A stretch of DNA of 64,000 bases. Source: an uncultured Eubacteriales bacterium (lineage in GTDB: Bacteria; Bacillota; Clostridia; Oscillospirales; Acutalibacteraceae). The notes below the pieces were generated by a model, which was not told the DNA's origin, searched no databases, and was given only the letters and a program-made list of their open reading frames with translations. The stretch is from the NCBI GenBank assembly GCA_934456435.1, contig CAKSHH010000005.1, forward strand, positions 1-64,000, given 5' to 3'. A program made the position numbers and the translations under genes. Below are positions 42,575-51,182 of this stretch, in pieces; position 1 is the first letter of the stretch, and the number at the start of each line of letters is the position of its first letter.

Positions 42575-43039
42575 TTATTGAAACCGCTCTTTCATTGCGC
42601 GTTCAATGTTCCTTGCGGCATCTTTCTTTGCTGCAGCGTCGCGCTTGTCATAAAGCTTTTTGCCCTTGCAAAGACCGACCTTAACTTTCGCTCTTCCTTT
42701 CTTGAAATAAACCGAAAGGGGAATGAGCGAAAGACCGTCCTGCTTAACCGTACCGAAAAGCTTGTTGATTTCTCTTTTGTGCATCAAAAGCTTCCTGACT
42801 CTCATCGGGTCGCGGTTAAAAATGTTGCCGTGGTCATAAGGGCTGATGTGCATACCGTTTACGAAAATTTCACCGTCAACAATGTTGCACCATGAATCCT
42901 TTAAATTCAGCTTTCCCTGACGGATAGATTTGATCTCCGTTCCGAAAAGCTCAATTCCTGCTTCATATTCTTCAAGAACAAAGTAGTCATGGTAAGCTTT
43001 TTTATTCTGAGCGGCAACTTTGATTTCGTCCTTTTCCAT
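42575..43039 (-). CDS. smpB: SsrA-binding protein SmpB
   Basis: A 154-residue SmpB, the tmRNA partner that binds its tRNA-like part and directs trans-translation. Landmarks are the N-terminal NKKAYHDYFVLEEYEAG, GTEIKSIRQGKLNLKD near residue 35, and a basic C-terminal tail (KKLYDKRDAAAKKDAARNIE). The start follows GGAGGTC. It is placed directly upstream of its RNA partner. Confidence 0.97.
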   Translation of the reverse strand: MEKDEIKVAAQNKKAYHDYFVLEEYEAGIELFGTEIKSIRQGKLNLKDSWCNIVDGEIFVNGMHISPYDHGNIFNRDPMRVRKLLMHKREINKLFGTVKQDGLSLIPLSVYFKKGRAKVKVGLCKGKKLYDKRDAAAKKDAARNIERAMKERFQ

Positions 43040-43059
43040 ACCATGACCTCCCTGTGCTT

Positions 43060-43524
43060 TTATTTGGAAAATCCACCGTTGTAGTTTCTGCGGCGAGTGC
43101 GTGCATATCTTGCTCGCTCGGCGGCCTGACGTTCTTCTTCTCTCTTTTTCTTTGCGTTGTAGACTTTCTTGAAGTCCTTGGCACCCTTACCGATTCCCGA
43201 TTTTTTCTTTTCGGGAGCTTTCTTCTTTTTCACTCCGTTTTCGAGTTCGGGATTCTCTCTGTAAAGGATAATGCTTCCGCCGATAACCTGAACGACCTGA
43301 GAAGAGGTCTGCTGAGCAATCTTTTCGGCAATTTCTCTCGGTGTTTCGGGTGCGCTTTCAAGAAGAACCTTTAATTTAATAAGCTCTCTTGTGTTGAACA
43401 CCTCTTCCGTCTGGGCAATAACCGCAGGGGTTACTCCGCTTTTGCCGACATGAAAAAGCGGTTCAAGACGGTTAGCCATTCCTCTGAGCTCGGCGCGTCT
43501 TTTGCTTGTCATTTTTTCTTCCAT
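43060..43524 (-). CDS. yhbY: YhbY-family RNA-binding protein
   Basis: The N-terminal ~95 residues are the CRS1-YhbY RNA-binding module (LRGMANRLEPLFHVGKSG, then IKLKVLLES and GGSIILYREN). This family binds pre-50S ribosomal particles. The chain then continues for ~60 residues of lysine/arginine-rich, low-complexity tail (KKKKAPEKKK, KKREEERQAAERARYARTRRRN), longer than the common 97-residue form. Part of the dnaA-ftsY-rdgB-yhbY-smpB-ssrA string; 4 nt from rdgB. Confidence 0.85.
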   Translation of the reverse strand: MEEKMTSKRRAELRGMANRLEPLFHVGKSGVTPAVIAQTEEVFNTRELIKLKVLLESAPETPREIAEKIAQQTSSQVVQVIGGSIILYRENPELENGVKKKKAPEKKKSGIGKGAKDFKKVYNAKKKREEERQAAERARYARTRRRNYNGGFSK

Positions 43525-43528
43525 ATCT

Positions 43529-44122
43529 TTACTCCGTAATTGTCTTTTTAAGTTGTTCTGCCATAAGTCTGAGGGCTTTTCCTCTGTGGCTCATTGCATC
43601 TTTTTCTTCGGACGTTATTTCGCCGAACGATTTTCCTCCGCTCATAAAAACGGGATCATAGCCGAATCCGCCGTTTCCGTGGCGTTCTGTGAGAATTTCG
43701 CCTTCACACTCTCCGCGAACCGTAATTATTCTTCCGTCGGGAAATGCACAGCAGGCGGCGCAGACAAATCTTGCCGTTCTTTTTTCTTTCGGCACACCGT
43801 CAAGGTTTTTGAGAAGCTTGTCAATGTTTGCTTCGTCGTTGCCGTGTTCTCCGGAATAACGTGCGGAATATACGCCCGGTTCACCGCCGAGGTAATCAAC
43901 GCAAAGTCCCGAATCGTCCGCAATGCACGCGATTCCGCTGTCCTCACAGCCCGAAACGGCTTTGAGCTTGGCGTTTTCTTCAAATGTTGTTCCTGTTTCC
44001 TCCACGTCGCGAAGTGTGCAACCGATATCCTCGGCAAGCACCACATCGATACCGATGGGGGAGAGGATACGTTGAAGCTCAACTCGTTTCTTATTATTAT
44101 GGGTCGCAATCAGCAGTTTCAT
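43529..44122 (-). CDS. rdgB: XTP/dITP pyrophosphatase (RdgB/HAM1)
   Basis: A 197-residue HAM1-family nucleoside triphosphatase that removes non-canonical purine nucleotides. Motifs: LLIATHNNKKRVELQRIL at the start, TFEENAKLKA near residue 48, IADDSGLCVDYLGGEPGVYSARY, and GFGYDPVFMSGG. It overlaps ftsY by four bases, so translation is coupled. Confidence 0.95.
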   Translation of the reverse strand: MKLLIATHNNKKRVELQRILSPIGIDVVLAEDIGCTLRDVEETGTTFEENAKLKAVSGCEDSGIACIADDSGLCVDYLGGEPGVYSARYSGEHGNDEANIDKLLKNLDGVPKEKRTARFVCAACCAFPDGRIITVRGECEGEILTERHGNGGFGYDPVFMSGGKSFGEITSEEKDAMSHRGKALRLMAEQLKKTITE

Positions 44123-45096
44123 TCGGCTGTTTCCTCCGATGCTTCGTTTTCCATAAACATATTCTCTTCGTCGTGTTTTACTTCGTTATCAAAAAGTCCG
44201 TCCGCAAATGCCTTGGGGTTGAACGGCTGAAGATCGTCAATCTGTTCGCCGACTCCGACAAACTTAACAGGAACCTTGAGGTCGTTCTTTATTGCAAGCA
44301 CAACGCCGCCCTTGGCTGTTCCGTCAAGCTTTGTGAGAACAATACCCGTAATTTCGCACACATTCTTGAAATCTCTTGCCTGGTTGACAGCATTCTGACC
44401 TGTCGTAGCATCAAGTACAAGCAGACTTTCACGGTCGTTGTAGGGGAGTTCCTTGTCAATGATTCTGTATATCTTTGCAAGCTCTTCCATAAGATTTTTC
44501 TTATTGTGAAGTCTACCTGCCGTATCGCAGATTATTATGTCGGCGTCACGGGCTATGCCTGCCTGAATCGTGTCATAGACAACCGCGGCGGGATCTGCGC
44601 CCTCGTGGTGCTTGACTATATCAACGCCTGCTCTGTTTGCCCATTCCTCAAGCTGGTCGATTGCCGCCGCTCGGAATGTGTCGGCAGCGCCGAGAATGAC
44701 TTTTTTACCCTGAGCCTTATACATTGCAGCCATTTTACCGATCGTCGTCGTCTTTCCGACGCCGTTTACGCCGATAACGAGAATAATTGACGGCATGGTA
44801 ACAAGCCCCATATCTTCTCCGCCCTCAAGCATCTCGGAAACGATTTCTTTGATCGCTCCCTTAACCTGTGACGACTTTTTGAGATGGTGCTTTGCGACAT
44901 AGTCTCTGAGCTTCTCGCAGATTTCTGCGGAAGTGTTCATTCCCACGTCGCCCATAATGAGGATTTCTTCAAGATCGTCATAGAGCTGGTCGGTGATATC
45001 CTCGTTTTCGCTTATTGCCGCGTCGATAGCGCCCGACATACTTTCACGGGTCTTCTTCAATCCGAAATTAAACTTTTTGAAAATTCCAAATGCCAT
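44119..45096 (-). CDS. ftsY: Signal recognition particle receptor FtsY
   Basis: A 325-residue SRP-GTPase receptor that delivers ribosome-nascent chain complexes to the membrane. NG domain with G1 GVNGVGKTTT, G3 DTAGR, and G4 TKLDGTAKGG. The N-terminal acidic A-domain is nearly absent, as in many Gram-positives, and a C-terminal acidic tail (ENMFMENEASEE) is present. Directly downstream of dnaA by 12 nt, an uncommon neighbour for dnaA. Confidence 0.97.
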   Translation of the reverse strand: MAFGIFKKFNFGLKKTRESMSGAIDAAISENEDITDQLYDDLEEILIMGDVGMNTSAEICEKLRDYVAKHHLKKSSQVKGAIKEIVSEMLEGGEDMGLVTMPSIILVIGVNGVGKTTTIGKMAAMYKAQGKKVILGAADTFRAAAIDQLEEWANRAGVDIVKHHEGADPAAVVYDTIQAGIARDADIIICDTAGRLHNKKNLMEELAKIYRIIDKELPYNDRESLLVLDATTGQNAVNQARDFKNVCEITGIVLTKLDGTAKGGVVLAIKNDLKVPVKFVGVGEQIDDLQPFNPKAFADGLFDNEVKHDEENMFMENEASEETAE

Positions 45097-45108
45097 AATA
45101 TCCTCCGG

Positions 45109-46407
45109 TTATCTTCCGTCACGAATGTTTTTGATTATATTGTCAACAACGCTTCGGATTTTGCTGTCCTCGTTATAACGCTTTGTAAATTTATCAAGGC
45201 TGTAAACAACCGTCGAATGATCCCTGTTAAACTCTCTTCCGATGAGCTTTGTGGATAATCCTGTCATCTCCCTGACAATATACATTGCCATTTGACGCAT
45301 TTCGGTTGTCTGTGCGTTCTGCTTTTTTGAATAGATGTCCGCGCTGTCCGCTCCGTATGTCCTTGCGACTTCGGTAACGATCTTATTTATTGTGACGGGA
45401 GTAGGACTGCTGTCAACAATGATATCTTTTATTGCGGTCTGCGCCGTCATAATATTGATAGGCATTCCCTGCATTGTAACGAAAGCCTGCATTTTCTTTA
45501 CTGCGCCCTCAAGCTGTCTGATATTATTCTTGAGCTTTTCGGCGATATACTGAACGATATCATCGGGAAGCTTAAAGTTGAGAACCTCGGCTTTCCTTTT
45601 TATAATAGCCATTCTGGTTTCAAGGTCGGGGGACTGGATATCAGCCATAAGACCCCATTCAAAACGGTTGCGAAGTCGGTCTTCCAGCAAAGAAATTTCT
45701 TTCGGCGGACGGTCGGACGTCAATACGATTTGGTTGCCTGCCTGATAGAGAGCATTGAACGTGTGGAAAAATTCCTCCTGAGTGGAATCCTTACCGGCAA
45801 TAAACTGAACGTCGTCCACGAGAAGAATGTCGGCGCTGCGGTACTTGTCGTGAAATTCCTCTGTACTTTTCAATCCGATGTATTTAACAAGCTCGTTCGT
45901 GAAGCTTTCGCCGCGTGTATATACAATGTTTGCTTCGGGGTGTGACTTCTTGACCTCGTGCGCGATAGCGTTGAGCAGGTGAGTCTTGCCGAGTCCGGAA
46001 TTTCCGTGAATGAAAAGCGGGTTGTATTTTCCGCCAGGATCATTGGCAACCGCGTTTGCCGCCGCATAAGCGAATTTGTTTGATGCTCCGACGATGAACG
46101 AATCAAAGGTGTCCTCATCCGTGAGCATATCCTCGACTGGTTCCTCTTTGGGTGCCGCTGTCTTTTCAATATCAGTCAGCACAATGTTGATATCGAAGCC
46201 GATTACATTCTTAAACGAAGAAGAAAGCTTATCCATAAAGCGGCTCTCAACAATCTTACGCTTGAAGTCCGAAAGGGCAATAACCACCTCATGGTCGTTG
46301 AAGCTTACAAGCTCCATATCCTTGAACCAAACATTATATATGGATTCAGAAACCTGTTTTTTACATTCATCTTTTACCATTTCCCAAAGTTCTGCAAATG
46401 AATCCAT
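45109..46407 (-). CDS. dnaA: Chromosomal replication initiator DnaA
   Basis: A 432-residue DnaA. N-terminal domain I (MDSFAELWEMVKDECKKQVS), AAA+ domain with Walker A GNSGLGKTHLLNA and Walker B LLVDDVQF, and the C-terminal DNA-binding domain with the signature NRDHSTVVYSLDKF. It is not followed by dnaN; ftsY is. The promoter lies at 46446-46474 on the minus strand in the dnaA-rpmH gap, the usual location of an origin in Clostridia. Confidence 0.98.
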   Translation of the reverse strand: MDSFAELWEMVKDECKKQVSESIYNVWFKDMELVSFNDHEVVIALSDFKRKIVESRFMDKLSSSFKNVIGFDINIVLTDIEKTAAPKEEPVEDMLTDEDTFDSFIVGASNKFAYAAANAVANDPGGKYNPLFIHGNSGLGKTHLLNAIAHEVKKSHPEANIVYTRGESFTNELVKYIGLKSTEEFHDKYRSADILLVDDVQFIAGKDSTQEEFFHTFNALYQAGNQIVLTSDRPPKEISLLEDRLRNRFEWGLMADIQSPDLETRMAIIKRKAEVLNFKLPDDIVQYIAEKLKNNIRQLEGAVKKMQAFVTMQGMPINIMTAQTAIKDIIVDSSPTPVTINKIVTEVARTYGADSADIYSKKQNAQTTEMRQMAMYIVREMTGLSTKLIGREFNRDHSTVVYSLDKFTKRYNEDSKIRSVVDNIIKNIRDGR

Positions 46408-46445
46408 GTGTTTTTTACATCTCCTGTTTGATTATTTATCACGTT

Positions 46446-46474
46446 ATTATAGCATGCAAGGTGAATAATTGCAA
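46446..46474 (-). promoter_or_regulatory. dnaA promoter
   Basis: Minus-strand TTGCAA (46469-46474), 17-nt spacer, perfect TATAAT (46446-46451), 39 nt before the dnaA start. Confidence 0.6.
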
Positions 46475-46535
46475 TGATAAAATTAAACAAATATATATAA
46501 AGAGCAAATATAAAATGTATAAATAAAAATAATGA
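46463..46535. other. AT-rich dnaA-rpmH gap, candidate origin unwinding region
   Basis: A very AT-rich tract in the 237-nt dnaA-rpmH gap. Only one near-match to a DnaA box is seen (TTATTCACC on the minus strand, about 46460-46468), so this is a weak candidate. Supporting context is the strand-polarity switch exactly here. No box cluster was found. Confidence 0.3.
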
Positions 46536-46564
46536 TTGACACGGGGGGATTTTTATTATATAAT
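46536..46564 (+). promoter_or_regulatory. rpmH promoter
   Basis: Perfect TTGACA at 46536-46541, 17-nt spacer, perfect TATAAT at 46559-46564; divergent from the dnaA promoter. Confidence 0.85.
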
Positions 46565-46644
46565 ATCTCAACGTGAGTGCGTGTGCGTTTCGGTATGCGT
46601 ATCTCGGAATAATCAAGTAAAGTATTGAAACGGAGGTCAGAGGT

Positions 46645-46779
46645 ATGAAAAGAACTTACCAGCCTAAGAAGCGTCACAGAAAGATGGAACACGGTTTCCG
46701 TAAGAGAATGTCTGACAGAAACGGACGCAAGGTTCTTGCTCGTCGCCGCGCAAAGGGCAGAAAGCAGCTTACTTACTAA
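46645..46779 (+). CDS. rpmH: 50S ribosomal protein L34
   Basis: A 44-residue L34, the standard length, starting MKRTYQPKKRHRKMEHGFRK and ending RRAKGRKQLTY. Rich in lysine and arginine as expected. GGAGGT precedes the start. First gene of the rpmH-rnpA-yidD-yidC-jag operon, conserved next to dnaA in most bacteria. Confidence 0.97.
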   Translation: MKRTYQPKKRHRKMEHGFRKRMSDRNGRKVLARRRAKGRKQLTY

Positions 46780-46833
46780 TTTACGGTATTTGCCCACCGT
46801 TGAACGGATTTGATATTTTTGCCTGAGAAGTAC

Positions 46834-47163
46834 ATGATATTAAAGCAAAATAGCGATTTCCGAAGAGCTTACGGCAGAGGAAAATCATTTTCTGATCCTG
46901 CGTTGGTTACTTATGTTTTAAAGAATAACCGCGCGGGAGTTTGTCGTATGGGCATAACCACGAGTAAGAAGATTGGCAATGCGGTTGAAAGAAACCGCTC
47001 CAGAAGAGTCATCAGGGCGGCGTTCAGGGACAATCTTCCGTCTGTTAAAGGCGGATACGATATTGTTTTTGTTGCCCGAAGCAAAACCAAGTATCTTAAA
47101 AGCACAGATGTTTCAAAAATTATGAACAAACATCTTGCCAAAGCGGGCGTGATCTTAAAATGA
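46834..47163 (+). CDS. rnpA: Ribonuclease P protein component
   Basis: A ~109-residue RnpA, the protein subunit of RNase P, which trims tRNA 5' leaders with the RNA encoded at 52471 in this window. NSDFRRAYGRGKSF is the N-terminal motif, and the RNR motif (KIGNAVERNRSRRVIR) is intact. ATG at 46834 follows GAGAAG; a TTG at 46810 would add 8 residues. It overlaps yidD by four bases. Confidence 0.92.
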   Translation: MILKQNSDFRRAYGRGKSFSDPALVTYVLKNNRAGVCRMGITTSKKIGNAVERNRSRRVIRAAFRDNLPSVKGGYDIVFVARSKTKYLKSTDVSKIMNKHLAKAGVILK

Positions 47164-47396
47164 GAAACTTTCTCATCAGATGCATCAAGTTTTACCAAAG
47201 GCATATTTCGCCTCATCTTCCGCCCATGTGCAGGTATTATCCGACCTGTTCGCACTATGCCGTCGAGGCAATCGAGGTGCACGGAGCCCTAAAGGGATCA
47301 TTTATGGCTCTCGGTCGGTTGCTCAGGTGCAACCAGTTATTCAAGGGAGGTTATGACCCCGTTCCTCCGAAAAAAGAAAAGGGTCGCAAAGATTAA
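47160..47396 (+). CDS. yidD: Membrane protein insertion efficiency factor YidD
   Basis: A 78-residue YidD: amphipathic N-terminus (LIRCIKFYQRHISPHLPP), cysteine motif CRYYPTCSHYAVEAIE, and G-rich end GGYDPVPP. Aids YidC-dependent insertion. Overlaps rnpA and precedes yidC by 12 nt. Confidence 0.96.
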   Translation: MRNFLIRCIKFYQRHISPHLPPMCRYYPTCSHYAVEAIEVHGALKGSFMALGRLLRCNQLFKGGYDPVPPKKEKGRKD

Positions 47397-47408
47397 AGGA
47401 GACAAAAT

Positions 47409-48398
47409 ATGAACGCAATATATAACGTCCTTTACAAGTATATAACTCCGGTTTTCGGTTATATAATGCTTTTCTTCTACGGCATTGTTGACGGATTCAA
47501 CGGAAGCTACGGTATTGCAATTATTCTTTTCACGGTTTTTGCACGTCTTGTAACTCTTCCGACAACTATCAGTCAGCAGAAGGGTATGGCAAAGCAGCAG
47601 CGTCTTGCCCCGAAAATCAGACGAATCCAGGAAAAGTACGCAGGCAATCAGCAGAAGATTCAGGAGGAAACTCAGAATCTTTACGCACGAGAGGGTTACA
47701 ACCCCATGTCGGCAGGCTGTCTTCCGCTGCTTATCCAGTTCCCGTTCATTATCGGACTTTACGGCGTTCTTTACAATCCGCTTCGTTACGCGATCGGACT
47801 TGATGCTGCAACATCTCAGCAGTTTGTTGACGTTTTTTCAAGCATGATCAAGGACGGCGTTCTTTCCGTCGGCACCAAGGTTGACAGATACTATCCGCTT
47901 TATATCATTCAGCACTTCCAGGAGGTTGTTGATTATATCGCGGCAAAGGGCATAACGACTGTTTCGGCTGAGTCTATCAGCAAAGTACAGGCATTTATTG
48001 ACGCCGACAGATTCACTTTCCTCGGTCTTGAGCTCGGTATTCAGCCTCAGTATAAAGTGTTTAATAAGTATTGGCTTATTCCGATTCTTTCAGGTGTAAC
48101 ATCACTGATTACGTCTATAATTACTCAGATTCAGCAGAAAAAGACAAACCCGGCCGCCAACGCACCCGGAATGGGCTGTACAATGCTCATGATGCCGATC
48201 ACTTCGATCATTTTTACATTTATGTTCCCCAGCGGTATCGGCGTATACTGGATCGCATCCAATGTGTTTGCAACATTCCAGACGCTCATTTTGAAAAAAG
48301 TTATGTCTCCGCAAAAGAATATCGCAAAGCTTATGGTTAAGGAAACCATTGAGCGACGTTCTAGAGAAAACAGCATTAAAAGAATCAAAAACAGCTAA
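47409..48398 (+). CDS. yidC: Membrane insertase YidC
   Basis: A 329-residue YidC/Oxa1 protein with five hydrophobic segments and the family core (QKGMAKQQRLAPKIRRIQEK, NPMSAGCLPLLIQFPFIIGLY, FMFPSGIGVYW). Positive groove residue R near KIRRIQ. Larger than a minimal YidC because of an insertion between ~130 and ~225. The C-terminus is basic (RSRENSIKRIK). Operon partner of rnpA, yidD and jag. Confidence 0.96.
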   Translation: MNAIYNVLYKYITPVFGYIMLFFYGIVDGFNGSYGIAIILFTVFARLVTLPTTISQQKGMAKQQRLAPKIRRIQEKYAGNQQKIQEETQNLYAREGYNPMSAGCLPLLIQFPFIIGLYGVLYNPLRYAIGLDAATSQQFVDVFSSMIKDGVLSVGTKVDRYYPLYIIQHFQEVVDYIAAKGITTVSAESISKVQAFIDADRFTFLGLELGIQPQYKVFNKYWLIPILSGVTSLITSIITQIQQKKTNPAANAPGMGCTMLMMPITSIIFTFMFPSGIGVYWIASNVFATFQTLILKKVMSPQKNIAKLMVKETIERRSRENSIKRIKNS

Positions 48399-48445
48399 AA
48401 AGAAAATAACACTTTAAAGTGTAGAATTACAGGTGGTGAAAACCG

Positions 48446-49390
48446 TTGATTAAAGAAGCATTCGGAAAGGGCGCGACTACGGAAGCTGCTGTTGAGGCTG
48501 CTAAAAACGAGCTCGGCGCACCTTGGGACGCAGATGTCCAAATTGAAGTTATCAAAACGGCAAAGAAAAAGACCCTCGGACTTTTCGGAGGCTCTTTGGC
48601 TGAGGTCAGAGCTTATTATGAAGTTCCCGATGAGGTAAAGAAGCCCGTTCAGAAGCCGGCTAAGGCTCCCAAAGCTCCTAAGGCAGAAGCAAAGCAGGAG
48701 CCCAAGAAGCATGAGGCTAAAAAAGAGCCTGCTCCCAAAAAAGAGGAACCGGTAAAGGAAAGAACCGTCGGCGCGGCATCAAAAGCAGCCGAAGCGTATA
48801 TCAAGAGTATTCTTGACGGTATGGGCGTTGAAAACGCTTCAATCGAAGCTTCCGAGGATGATGAAAGCGTTTATGTTCAGCTTGACTGCGGCAACGATTT
48901 CGGTTATATAATCGGAAGAAGAGGAGAAACCCTTGACGCTATCCAGTATCTTACCCGTCTTGTTATAAACAAGGGTAAAGACAACTACAAGCGAGTTTCC
49001 ATAAACGCAGGCAATTACAGAGAAAAGCGTGAGGAAACTCTCCGCGAGTTAGCAAAGAAGAGCGCGGCAAGAGTCAGAAAATACGGCAGAAATGTATGTC
49101 TTGACCCGATGAATCCGTATGAGAGACGTATAATTCACACAACGGTTCAGGAAATTGAGGGTGTCGATTCTCACTCCATCGGTTCTGAGAGCGACAGAAG
49201 AGTTGTTATAACTCTTGCAGAGGGATTTAAAGCGACTAATCCGTCAAACGGCAGAGGTCGCAGAGGCGATTACAGAAGATCTGACAGATCACAGGCAAAC
49301 AGAGAACAGCAGCAGCCTACAAGAGCTCCGCGTTCCGACTTGGAGGGAAGCCTGTACGGTAAGATCGAGCCGAGAAACAATATGGAATAA
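48446..49390 (+). CDS. jag: KH/R3H RNA-binding protein Jag/KhpB
   Basis: A 314-residue Jag. Domains in order: Jag_N (~1-50, IKEAFGKGATTEAAVEAA and TLGLFGGS), a charged lysine/proline/glutamate-rich linker (~58-115), a KH-like domain (~120-195, with GRRGETLDAIQYL), an R3H domain (~198-262, LDPMNPYERRIIH), and a C-terminal RG/GR-rich tail. Binds RNA and is tied to cell division and elongation in Gram-positives. TTG start at 48446 follows AGGTGGTG. Confidence 0.93.
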   Translation: MIKEAFGKGATTEAAVEAAKNELGAPWDADVQIEVIKTAKKKTLGLFGGSLAEVRAYYEVPDEVKKPVQKPAKAPKAPKAEAKQEPKKHEAKKEPAPKKEEPVKERTVGAASKAAEAYIKSILDGMGVENASIEASEDDESVYVQLDCGNDFGYIIGRRGETLDAIQYLTRLVINKGKDNYKRVSINAGNYREKREETLRELAKKSAARVRKYGRNVCLDPMNPYERRIIHTTVQEIEGVDSHSIGSESDRRVVITLAEGFKATNPSNGRGRRGDYRRSDRSQANREQQQPTRAPRSDLEGSLYGKIEPRNNME

Positions 49391-49401
49391 TCGTTAAAAG
49401 A

Positions 49402-49435
49402 AGCGGACAATATAATTATGTTGTTCGCTTTTCGT
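49402..49435 (+). terminator. Rho-independent terminator of the rpmH-jag operon
   Basis: AGCGGACAA / TTGTTCGCT stem (one G-U pair) with a ~10-nt loop, followed by TTTTCG. Confidence 0.65.
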
Positions 49436-49438
49436 CAT

Positions 49439-49489
49439 ATCTTCAAGGCCGCTTTTTTTCGGCTGAACTCTTTAGTGCACCTTGAAGAT
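49439..49489 (+). promoter_or_regulatory. Inverted repeat in the LCP-gene leader
   Basis: Perfect 10-bp arms ATCTTCAAGG (49439-49448) and CCTTGAAGAT (49480-49489) around 31 nt that include GCTTTTTTTCGGC. It sits 24 nt before the start at 49513. Could be an RNA hairpin or an operator; no known riboswitch class recognised. Confidence 0.4.
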
Positions 49490-49512
49490 TCGTTAAAAAT
49501 GGAGTTGATCTG

Positions 49513-51102
49513 ATGGATAACAAAGATAAAAGAGAAAGCTTTGAAAGCATTGATGAATTTAACAAAAAGTACAATCATTATGCGAGCGAAAACGAAGACA
49601 CGGAGATAATTCCGGTTCCGGAAATCAAACATAAAGACAGCTTTGAGGACATTAGCTCTCACAGCGAAGTCGGCGATTCCGAGCTTCTTTATGAGTATGA
49701 GGATGAAGCGTCAAATTATGATGAACAGGATATTCCCAATGAGTCAGAAATGACGGGATTACAGAAGTTTCAGTATTTCTTCACCAAAAACAAATACAGA
49801 AATACAAAAATTATTGCTCTGTGCCTTGTCATAGCGATTCTTCTCAGCGGTGCCGGATTCCTCGTTTGGCTTTATGTCACGACAAAGAGCAAGGGCTACG
49901 GCGACGACGGAATTGATTTCGGCAATATAGACAAGGACTATCTTTCCGATGACGATACCCAGTTCAAAGCCATGGGTGATATTGATGCCGATTCGCTCAA
50001 CGCATTTCTTTATGAGTGGGCAAACAACGGCGGAGAAAAGATGTATAACAAGAACGTTTTAAATGTTCTTCTCTGCGGTGTTGACAGCGAGTTCAATCTT
50101 TGCGATTCGCAGATTCTTGTTTCTATCGACAAGAAGAATGAAAAAATCACTATGGTTTCGTTCCTGCGTGACAGTTGGACTTATATCAGGATGCCGAAAG
50201 AGGACGGAACGTATTACGATGAATACGAGAAGATCAATGCGGCATATCACGGCGGTCCCGCAACACTCAAACAAACGCTTGAAAACAATTACAAGATCAA
50301 GATTGATCAGTACGTTGTTGTTGATTTTAAAACCTTCCCCAAGGTTATTGACGCGATCGGAGGTGTAACCGTTGAAGTGCAGGAATATGAGACGAATTAC
50401 ATCAGACGTACTTCGAGCCAGACCGATTTCCCTTACGGAAAGGCTACTCTTAACGGCAAACAGGCTTTGATTTACAGCCGTATCCGTCATTGTGACGACG
50501 ACAGCGACCTCAGCCGTACGAGAAGGCAGAGAAGCGTTATCAAGGCGCTCATTGAAAGTGCAAAAACAGCTTCAAAGGGTCAGCTCGTTAATGCGTTCAA
50601 GCAGGTTTCTCCGTACCTCAGAACGGGTTACAGCCAGTCAGAGGTTCTTTCGCTTATTGCGACAGCTTATTCTCACAACTGGATGAACTTCGAGATCAAA
50701 GAATACATTATGCCGAACGAGGACTATGTTGAAAGAATCGGCGGTTATATGAATTCTACTACATGGGCGTGGACGGTTGACTATCCGCTTTGCGCGCAGA
50801 GACTTCAGCAGATTCTTTACGGTCAGACAAACATTGTCCTGGCTTCCGACAGAGTCGGCCCGTTCAATTTTGTTTCAAATGTTAAGAACACCACTTCCGA
50901 CAGCGGAAATGAGCCCAATAACAGCGGCAGTAATTACAACGATTACGAGGAACCCACAAGGGAAGAGCCGACAGGTTATGATGAGCCTGTAACCGAGGAG
51001 CCGACCGCTGAACCCGAAGAACCGGTTACCGACCCTGTTCCTGAGGAGCCTGTCACGGACGCACCGGAAGAGGACAACAATATTTTCAATATTTTCGACT
51101 AA
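49513..51102 (+). CDS. LytR-CpsA-Psr family wall-polymer ligase (529 aa)
   Basis: A 529-residue LCP protein: acidic cytoplasmic region (~1-92), one membrane helix (~97-118), extracellular LCP domain (~175-420) with LCGVDSEFNLCDSQILVSIDK, SFLRDSWTYI, VVDFKTFPKVIDAIGGVTV and LNGKQALIYSRIRHCDDDSDLSRTRRQ (given in short: YSRIRHCD, RTRRQ), then a P/E/T-rich tail. LCP enzymes attach undecaprenyl-linked glycopolymers to peptidoglycan. The tail (TEEPT units) resembles the pseudokinase tail at 13869. A second LCP gene is on the other side in opposite direction. Confidence 0.9.
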   Translation: MDNKDKRESFESIDEFNKKYNHYASENEDTEIIPVPEIKHKDSFEDISSHSEVGDSELLYEYEDEASNYDEQDIPNESEMTGLQKFQYFFTKNKYRNTKIIALCLVIAILLSGAGFLVWLYVTTKSKGYGDDGIDFGNIDKDYLSDDDTQFKAMGDIDADSLNAFLYEWANNGGEKMYNKNVLNVLLCGVDSEFNLCDSQILVSIDKKNEKITMVSFLRDSWTYIRMPKEDGTYYDEYEKINAAYHGGPATLKQTLENNYKIKIDQYVVVDFKTFPKVIDAIGGVTVEVQEYETNYIRRTSSQTDFPYGKATLNGKQALIYSRIRHCDDDSDLSRTRRQRSVIKALIESAKTASKGQLVNAFKQVSPYLRTGYSQSEVLSLIATAYSHNWMNFEIKEYIMPNEDYVERIGGYMNSTTWAWTVDYPLCAQRLQQILYGQTNIVLASDRVGPFNFVSNVKNTTSDSGNEPNNSGSNYNDYEEPTREEPTGYDEPVTEEPTAEPEEPVTDPVPEEPVTDAPEEDNNIFNIFD

Positions 51103-51111
51103 AACTAAAAT

Positions 51112-51163
51112 AAAGCTATAATTCATAATCGAAATTGCTTCGATATGAATTATAGCTTTTTTA
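51112..51163. terminator. Bidirectional terminator between the LCP genes
   Basis: Perfect 15-bp stem AAGCTATAATTCATA / TATGAATTATAGCTT (51113-51127 with 51144-51158) followed by TTTTTT, between convergent genes. Confidence 0.9.
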
Positions 51164-51182
51164 CATTGATTGAACTTGTGCT

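Noticed and set aside
45250..45258. Perfect DnaA box TGTGGATAA on the plus strand
   Set aside because: It lies inside the dnaA coding region where it encodes part of the conserved STKLIG segment, and it is single. It is not evidence for an origin by itself.
48409..48422. Palindrome ACACTTTAAAGTGT between yidC and jag
   Set aside because: Short, AT-rich, no T-run and no neighbouring promoter; may be a weak hairpin but has no supported role.
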